From Dasypus novemcinctus (lineage: Eukaryota > Chordata > Mammalia > Cingulata > Dasypodidae), in the NCBI RefSeq assembly GCF_030445035.2, contig NC_080702.1, positions 13,896,029 through 13,960,028 on the forward strand: DNA of 64,000 bases, read 5' to 3'. Below the pieces are notes generated by a model. That model did no database searches, was not told where the DNA came from, and saw nothing but the letters and a program-made list of their open reading frames with translations. The stretch's first letter is position 1, and each line of letters begins with the position of its first letter. Positions 56,396 through 64,000 of this stretch are shown piece after piece. A program made the translations under genes and the position numbers.

Positions 56396-57479
56396 CTTAG
56401 AGTAATTTTCCATCAGGATATCAAATATCCAGCTGTTACTTTGGGACAGGGAAAACATAGACCTTAATTTATTAGCTTTTCTTGGATCTCTTATTTTTTC
56501 CTAAAAAGGGTACATTTTCAAAATTTAACTTAGTTTGCTTGCTTAAACTTACTTTAAAACCTGAAGAAAGGGCAGGTAGCAGTGTAATTGGTTGGTGAAC
56601 ACTAGCAGCATGAGAAGCTCCTCAGGGGACTGAGATGGAAGGCTATTTTACCTTAGTTTTTGTTTGACTGCTTGCTTGTTTTTGTTAATTTTCTTTTCCT
56701 TTCCTCTTCTCCTTCCCTCCTTAAAAAAAAAAAAAGTAGGTGCTGCTGCTTTTTCCTTGTTTGCTGTGTTAACTCTTCCTTGGTTTCCCCTTTTATGGGT
56801 TACCCATTTTGTCTACCAAAACTATCTCTTTTCTGTCCCTCATCTTTCTATCTTCTATTTTCTGTTCTTCTTACATTCCAACTCTCTTTTTTCAGTCCTC
56901 AATCTTCCTGGTTTTTTTTTTTTCTATCTCATCTGTTTTTCCTTTTATTAACATTTATTTTCCTTTTTATCTTTTTTCTCTTCCCCTCTCTTCTCATCAT
57001 TCTGGCTTTTAATATATCCTATATATTTTTCTCTATTTGATTTCCCATTTCATTGTTAGAATACACTTTTTATTCCTATTACTCTACACTGCTTACACGA
57101 GTTAAATATAAATTTTCTTAAGTCTTATATGGTTCCTCTTCTAACTTTTACTATTATTATTACTATTGTCCTTTCTCTTTTCTTACCTCCTTTGCTTTCT
57201 CTGGCCCTAATCTTTTCTTTTAAGGGAACATAGATTTCAGCAAGGAAATAGAATAAGAAGAAAAAAGTACCAAAAAGAAAAGTTAACACATACACAAAAA
57301 CAGCAACTAAATAAAATCTGATAGTGAGAGAAACTAATCAACTGAAAAAACCTACCAATATAAAAAGATGATGGGACAGCAATAAAACAGTACAAATCAC
57401 ACTAAGAAACAGGAAGTCATGGCCCAGTCCAATGAAGAAACTAAAAACCAGGAAGAGATGCAGAACAGTGAACAACTAA

Positions 57480-58250
57480 TTGGCACTGTCCAAAAAAAAA
57501 TATCATGGACTAACTTAATGAAGTGAAGGAAGAGATTAAGGATATTCAGAAGACACTGGGAAAACATACTGAAGAAATTGAAACATAAGTAAAATGATAA
57601 CAGACATGAAGGTGGTGAATGGCACAACCCAAGAAATCAAAAGTACAAAGGAAGCATATAACAGCATATTTGAACAGGCAGAGGAAAGAATTAGTGATGT
57701 GGAAGACAGTACATCTGAAATCAAAAAGAAGAGATAGATAAAAAGAAAAAGTCCTGCAGGGACTTAGGGATTTGAACAACAACACAAAATCCACAAACAT
57801 AGGCATTATAAGCATCGCAGGGAGAAGAGAGAGAAAAAGGGGACAGAAGGAGTGTTGGGAGAAATATGGCTGAAAACTTCCCAACCCTTTTGAGGGAGAT
57901 GGATGTACATGACCAGGAAGTGCAGCACACAACAAAGTGTATAAATCCCAACATGTCTATTCCAAGACATATACTTGTAAAACTGTACAATGGTCAAGAA
58001 AAGAAAATACTGAAAGCAGCAAGAGAAAAGAGGACCATTGTATCCAAGGGAAGCCCAATAAGATTAAGTGCTATTTCTCATCTGAAACAATGGAGGCAAG
58101 AAGGCAGTGGCAGGACATATTTAAGGTACTAAATGAAAAAATTTCCAGCCAAGAATTCTCTATCCACCAATGTTGGCATTTAAAAATTGAAAGTTCAAAA
58201 TATTCAAAGATAAACAGAAATTAAGAGAGTATGCCCTTCAAGAAACACTA
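57480..58250 (+). pseudogene. L1 ORF1, decayed
   Basis: The coiled coil ('gaagaaattgaaacataagt' region) and 'GERISDVEDS'-type block near 57690 are followed by RRM and C-terminal sequence (57780-58250). It is interrupted by stops and frameshifts throughout. Confidence 0.75.
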
Positions 58251-58394
58251 AAAGGATCTCTGCATATTGAAAGGAAAAAACAGGTGAGAGTTGGAGGTGA
58301 GTGTAATAACAAGGAAAAAGGAAAAAGAAATAATATATGACACACATAAACCAAAGAAAATATGGTGAATGGAAGTAATTCCTTGAGAGTGATA

Positions 58395-61300
58395 ATACTG
58401 AATGTTAATGGATAAAAATAACCAGTCAGGAGACACAGGTTGGCAGAATGGATAAGGACATATGATCCACCCTTATGCTGTCCACAAGAAACCCACCTTA
58501 GACCCAGGAACTCAAGGAAGTTGAAAATGAATGACCATTAAACAATCTTACAAGGAAACAATAACTTAAAAATGGTGGGAGTAGCTATATTTGTATAATA
58601 CAAAATAGACTTTAAATGCAAAACTATTGTAAGAGACAAAAATGGATGCAGTATAATAATAAAAGGGGATATCTTTCAAGAGGAAAGAACAATCACAGAC
58701 ATTTATGCACCTAACCAGACCACCTCAAAATACATGAGGTAAATACTGGAAAAACTAAGTGGAGAAATAGATGCCTCTACAATTATAGTGGGGTAATTTA
58801 ATATACCATTACCCATTAGACAGAACATCTTCAGAGAAAATCAGTAAAGAAGCAAAGACTTTGAATGATATATTAGAGGACCTGGACATAATATACATAT
58901 ACAGAACACTATATCCAAATACAGCAGGATATACATTCTTCTCAAATGCATATGGATCATTCTCTAAGATAGACCAAATGCTAGGCCACAGAAAAATTCT
59001 CAAGGAATTCAGAAAGACTGAAAAATATACAAAGTAATTTCTATGAAAACAGTGGAATGAAGCTGGAAATCAGAAAGATCCAGAGAAGCAGATTAGAAAC
59101 AAAGATGGAAGTTAAACAATACACTTTTAAACAAACAGTGGGTCAAGGAGGAAATTTCAAAAGAAATCAGTACCTAACTTGAAATAAATGAAAATTACAA
59201 GACAACACATCAAAATCTTTGGGATGCAGCAAAAGCTGTAATGAGAAGAAAATTGAAAGTCATAAATGCATATATCAAATAAGAAGAGCTAAAATCAAAG
59301 ACCTAACAGCACACCTGGGGGAATTAGAAAAATATAAACAAACTAACCCCAAATGAAGTAGAAAGAAGGAAATAACAATGACTACAACAGAAATGAATGA
59401 AAAAGAAAGTAAGAAAGCACAAGATAAAATAAAACCATAAGCTGGTTCTTTGAGAAGATCAATAAAATTGACAACCCTTTACCTAGACTACCAAAGAAAA
59501 AGAGAGAGAAGATGCAAACACACAAAAGAAGAAGAAAGGAAGGGCATATCACCAGTCATCCCACAGAAATAGAGTATCATAAGAAGATACTGTGAAAATT
59601 TATATGCCAACAAGAAGAATAATTTAGAGGAAATGGATGATTTTTTACAAACACACAAGCAGCTTACCTTGACGAAAGAATTAACAGAACTATCACAAGT
59701 AAAGATATAGAATCAGTTATCAAAAGTCTCCCAAATAAGAAGAGCCCAGGACCAGACAGCTTCACGGGTGAATTCTAACAAACATTCCAGAAAGAACGAA
59801 CACAAATCCCACTTAAACTCTTCCAAAAAATAGAAGTAGAAAGAACATTGCCTAATTCATTCTATGATGCCAATATTACCCTAACCAAAGCCAAATATGC
59901 TACCTGAGAGAAAAATTACAGATCATTCTCTCTAATGAATCTATATGCTAAAATTATCAATAAAATACTTGCTAATCATATTCAACAAAAAATGAATTAT
60001 ACACCATGACCGAGTTTCATCCTGGGTATGCAAGGGTGGTTCAACATAAGAAAATCACAGTAACACACCATATACATAGATCAAAAGAAAAAAATCACAT
60101 AATTATCTCTATAGGTGCAGAAACAGCATTTGACAAAATACAGCACCCTTTCCTGATTTAAAAAAAAAACCCACTAATATAGGAAGAGAAGGAAATTTTC
60201 TGAACACGATAAAGGGTATATATGGAAAAAAACCACAGCTAACATTATATACAATGGTGAAATCCTAAAGGCTTTCCCTCTAGTATCTGGAACAAGACAA
60301 GGATGCCCACTATCATTACTCCTATTTAACATTGTTTTAGAAGTACTTTCTCAAGCACTTAAGATAGAAAAAGATATAAAAGGCATTCAAATTGGAAAGT
60401 AAGAAGTCAAAATTTCCCTATTTGCAGACAACATGATCCTATACAAAGAAAAGTTCTGAGAAATCTACAACAAAGCTTCTAGAACTTATAAATGAGTTCA
60501 GTAAAGTCACAAGTTAAAAGATCAATGCACAAAAATCAGTAGCATTTCTGTATACCAATAATGAGCAATCTGAGGTGGATTCAAGAAAAAAAAATACCAT
60601 TTACAATAGTAACTAAAAGAATGAAATACATAGGAATAAATTTAACTGAAGATATAAATGATGTATACACAGAAAACTACATAACACTGTTAAGGAAATC
60701 AAAAATGACTTAAATAAATGGAAGAATATTCCATGTTCTTGGATAGGAAGACTAAACATCATTAAAATGTCTATCCTACCCAAACTAATCTATAGATTTA
60801 ATGCAATAAAAATGAAGACAGCAATTTTTACTGCATTGCAAAAACTAAATTTATTGTGAAATTTATCTGGACAGGCAAGAGGCCCTGAATAGCCAAAGAC
60901 TTATTTTAAAAGAAAAAAAATGAAATCAGACTTTAAAACACATTAGAAAGCTAAAGTGTTCAAGACGGCATGATACTGTCACAAGGATAGACACACTGAC
61001 CAATTGAACTGAATCCAGAGTTTTGATATAGTTCCTCACATACACAGTCATCTGATATTTGACAAGTCCATCAAGCTCATTCAATGGGGAGAGAATGGTC
61101 TCCTAAAAAAAATGGTGCTTGGAGAACTGGAAATCCATATCAAAAAGAATGAGAGAGGAATATCACCTCACACCTTATACAAGAATAAACTCAAGATGGT
61201 TCTAAGATCTAAGTATAAGAGCCAAGACATAAAGACTAGGAAGATAATGTAGGAAACCATCTATGGGACCTTGTAATAGGAAATGGTTTCATGAACTTCA

Positions 61301-62060
61301 CGCCCAAAACACAAGCAGTGAAAGAAAAAAGATATAAATGGGATCACCTCAAAATTAAAAACATTTGCACCTCAAAGGAGGTTATCAAGAAAGTAAAAAA
61401 GCAGCTTACCAAATGGGAGAAAATATTTGGAAAGCATATAAGTGATAGGAGCCTAATATCCAGCATATAAAAAGAAATCCTACACTGCAAAAATAAAAAT
61501 ACCAACAACCCATTCAAAAAATTGACAAGTGACTTGAAAAGATACTCTCTGAAAAAGAAATATTGGGTGAAGAGCACATTGAAGATACTAAAGGTCACAA
61601 GCTACTAGTGAAATATAAATAAAAAATACAATGAGATACCACTTTATACCCATTAAACTGATGAATATAAAAAATCAGAGGACTGAAAGTGTTAGAGAGG
61701 ATGTGGAGGAATGGGAACGCTCATCCACTGCTGGTGGGAATGTATAATGGTTTAGTGATTGTGGAGGAGAGTTTGGCAGTTCCTCAAAAAACTATAGAAC
61801 TACCATATGATCCAGAAATTCCATTACTGTTTATGTTCCCAGAAGAATTGAAAGCAAGAACATGAACAGATATATGCACACCATAGTTTACACTGGCCTT
61901 AAACACTACTTCCAATAGTTGGAATAAACCCAAATGCTCATCAACAAATGAATGGATAAAGAAACTGTGGTACATACATTCAATGAACTATTACTCCCCT
62001 GTAAGAGGGACTAGAGTGTTAACACACAGGATAACTTGGATGAATCTTGAGGACCTTATG
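58395..62060 (+). pseudogene. L1 ORF2 (endonuclease / reverse transcriptase), decayed
   Basis: ORF2p nicks target DNA and reverse-transcribes L1 RNA. The endonuclease region is at 58395-59150. The RT shows G-T-R-Q-G-C-P-L-S (about 60288-60314) and F-A-D-N-M at 60421-60435, where the second catalytic aspartate of the usual ADD box is Asn. The C-terminal region runs to about 62060. Many stops are present. Confidence 0.82.
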
Positions 62061-63167
62061 TTGAGTGAAGCAAGTCAGGCATTGAAGGAAAAACATGACA
62101 TGACCTCTCTGATAGGAATTAAGCAAACTGAGTGAATTCAGAGAGCTGGAGTCCAGAAGATAGGTTTACAGGAAATAGGGAGAAGGTTCTGAACCAAGGC
62201 CCACATGCATGAAATCTATGATAAGGTAGAAGTGAATAGTTTTGCAGTGAAGGGATATGACAAGAGTGTAGGGATACTAATGGGTTGGGTGGTGCAAACT
62301 TGACAAAGTTCTAGGGTGGGGAAAATGGGTTAGACAATTAATTGAACTGGTCGAGGGTTGTGGGAGGGAGAAGGTGAACACAAGGGATTGGTGGGTATGT
62401 GCTTCAAATTACAATGTTGAGAAAACTTTTGGCAAGGGCTACTGGTATAGAGTGTTGGATGGAGGGGCATTTGGGACAGGGTGCATATGGGGCAGTCTTC
62501 TGAATATGCATGTTATCATTTTGTCATAGTGTGTTATCAGTGGGAGGAGACACATGGAAGGCATTGGACTCACATACTAGGGAGGCCTGGTATGTTCTCA
62601 GAGGGGAGGTTGTCTTTTGAGAGCATGGGTGATTTCTAATAGGGGAGGACAGAGTAGTGTGTCAAACCCCAGCTTTACCTCAAGTATCTACGAATCTCAA
62701 CCTTCAAGTAATGAACCTGGTGGTTGATGTTGGGCCCTCATGGGAGAGGGAGGGAGGAATAGCACAGACGCAATGGAGGGTAGTTAGGGGGCAGTAGAAA
62801 TGTTCTGCATGATCTTGCAATGATGGATACAGGCCATGTTAAATTTCATCAAAAATTTATAATAGTGTAAGTCTAAGTTATAAACCATAATGTAAAATAC
62901 TGAGCATGGTTAGTAGATATGTTTTAATAATTGTACATCAGTTGCAACAAATGTATGATGCAAATGTAAAAAGTTCAGTAATAAGGAAGGGGAAAAGGAA
63001 GAATGTTGGGTATATGGGAGTCACCTATATACTGTATGTGACTTTACTATGACTTAAAACTTCTTTTAAGAAATAATGATAAAAAAGACAATGAAGAAGA
63101 AATGGAAGAAACTGCCCCTGTACATACAGGACAACATTTATTTTAGGGATGAAAAAACTTCTTTTTT

Positions 63168-63522
63168 TAAAAAAGATTTATTTAATTTCCCCCCTCCCCT
63201 GGTTGTCTGTTCTTGGTGTCTATTTGCTGCATCTTGTTTCTTTGTCCGCTTCTGTTGTCGTCAGCGGCACGGGAAGTGTGGGCGACGCCATTCCTGAGCA
63301 GGCTGCACTTTCTTTTCACGCTGGGCGGCTTTCCTCACGGGCGCACTCCTTGCGTGTGGGGCTCCCGCACGCGGGGGACACCCTTGCGTGGCACGGCACT
63401 CCTTGCGCGCATCAGCACTGCGCATGGCCAGCTCCACACGGGTCAAGGAGGCCAGGGGTTTGAACCGCGGACCTCCCATATGGTAGACGGACGCCCTAAC
63501 CCCTGGGCCAAAGTCCGTTTCC
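63168..63522 (-). mobile_element. DAS-type SINE, long form
   Basis: Aligns with 1904-2297 over its whole length and keeps more CpGs than that copy, so it is probably the youngest of the three. I could not find an unambiguous target duplication. Confidence 0.88.
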
Positions 63523-63648
63523 CTCGTTTTCTTAAACCTGCAATTTTTTCTTTTTTACTTTTAGTTTTTCTAAATTATGTATTTTATGTTCTGTGTTTAA
63601 ACCTATCATTACTATCTCATTTTCCCATTAATTGAATTTGCAGTATTC
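63523..63648. other. Unassigned sequence
   Basis: AT-rich; nothing recognised. Confidence 0.25.
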
Positions 63649-64000
63649 ATGGCTTCATTTTTGAAGAAGTTTTGGATCACAGAATGGTTTACAAAAGTGG
63701 CAAGGGAGGACCAGCGGCATGGGGTGTCAGTGATGGGAAAATACATGGGAGGAAGTTCACCTGGGTATACCCGCAATGTATATAAATATGTTCAAATGCC
63801 ATCAAGGGTAGAAATTCACAGAACTCAAAGAATACAGAATTCCCATTCTCAGGAGTCCTGCCACATTCTCTAATGGAACAGTAACAATTCCCCAGGTACA
63901 GGGGCAATGACTAAAGGAGGATAGTCCCATTGATGGGCCCTTAATATTGATGACTATGCTTATGAGCCTTTTGTTCTTGAAATTGCAACTTAGCCTAATG
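63649..64000 (+). mobile_element. L1-tailed retroposon, 5' part, runs off right edge
   Basis: 63850-63990 parallels 28090-28210 ('cccccaggt..ggg.aatga', 'gatactaatgactatgctt.tgagcct', 'gaaat.agaac'). It extends further 5' than the copy at 27997, so the family's full unit is longer than 1.5 kb. Confidence 0.55.

Larger units (their letters stand above)
55426..63082 (+). mobile_element. Full-length L1, defective
   Basis: The 5' end has a 'ggcagcaagatgg' start. The 5' UTR is about 1.9 kb with a tRNA-like block and pyrimidine tracts. ORF1 (about 57480-58250), ORF2 (about 58395-62060), a 1-kb 3' UTR and an A-rich end follow. Flanked by AAAAGACA (55418-55425 and 63083-63090). It interrupts a class I ERV pol remnant. 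Both ORFs carry multiple stops and shifts. Confidence 0.88.

Overview
This window is nuclear DNA of a placental mammal, most likely an armadillo (Xenarthra, probably Dasypus). The diagnostic evidence is the tRNA-headed SINEs of the xenarthran DAS type (long copies at 1904-2297, 44143-44553 and 63168-63522; shorter or dimeric copies at 27095-27420, 37280-37372, 42163-42325 and 46856-47065), together with many L1 and half-L1 (HAL1-like) elements and endogenous retroviruses. No host gene lies whole in the window. The one host coding signal is at the left edge on the minus strand: a textbook 127-bp KRAB-A exon (1370-1496) and the start of a KRAB-B exon (64 down to 1), so a KRAB zinc-finger gene continues off the left end.

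Layout. 1-1496 is the KRAB gene with an L1-tailed insert in its intron. 1904-2297 is a SINE with a 15-bp target duplication. 2313-7890 is mostly unassignable single-copy-looking DNA with MIR remnants. 7890-10950 holds decayed L1 pieces and an old ERV interior. 10960-21135 is an ancient ERV-L-like fragment split by a complete 7.3-kb minus-strand class I ERV (11211-18525, CAGT target duplications). About 21140-27015 is a GC- and CpG-rich, 5'-truncated betaretrovirus-like provirus (gag tail, pro, pol, env, 3' LTR). 27095-38290 is a stack of SINE, L1 and HAL1-like insertions with readable nesting order. 38300-51480 is L1, HAL1-like, SINE and MITE remnants, mostly minus strand. 51485-54615 is a second HAL1-like element, 54620-55425 a decayed class I ERV pol, 55426-63082 a full-length but dead L1, and 63168-64000 a SINE and a further L1-tail-like repeat.

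Main points of interest. (1) The provirus keeps a long gammaretrovirus-type envelope frame while pol has one stop and two frameshifts and gag and the 5' LTR are gone. The envelope frame has lost its natural start: the upstream in-frame ATG is followed by a stop, and the first usable ATG leaves a shortened signal peptide. (2) The minus-strand ERV has LTRs only about 4% apart by eye, yet a 6.4-kb interior with no retroviral reading frame, suggesting a non-autonomous family. (3) The HAL1-like elements join ORF1 to the 3' end of ORF2 and carry three tandem repeats in the 3' UTR. (4) Two different L1 copies carry a tRNA-like sequence with Pol III A- and B-box-like motifs at the same place in the 5' UTR.

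All assignments come from reading by eye; repeat names are family-level recognitions, not database matches.
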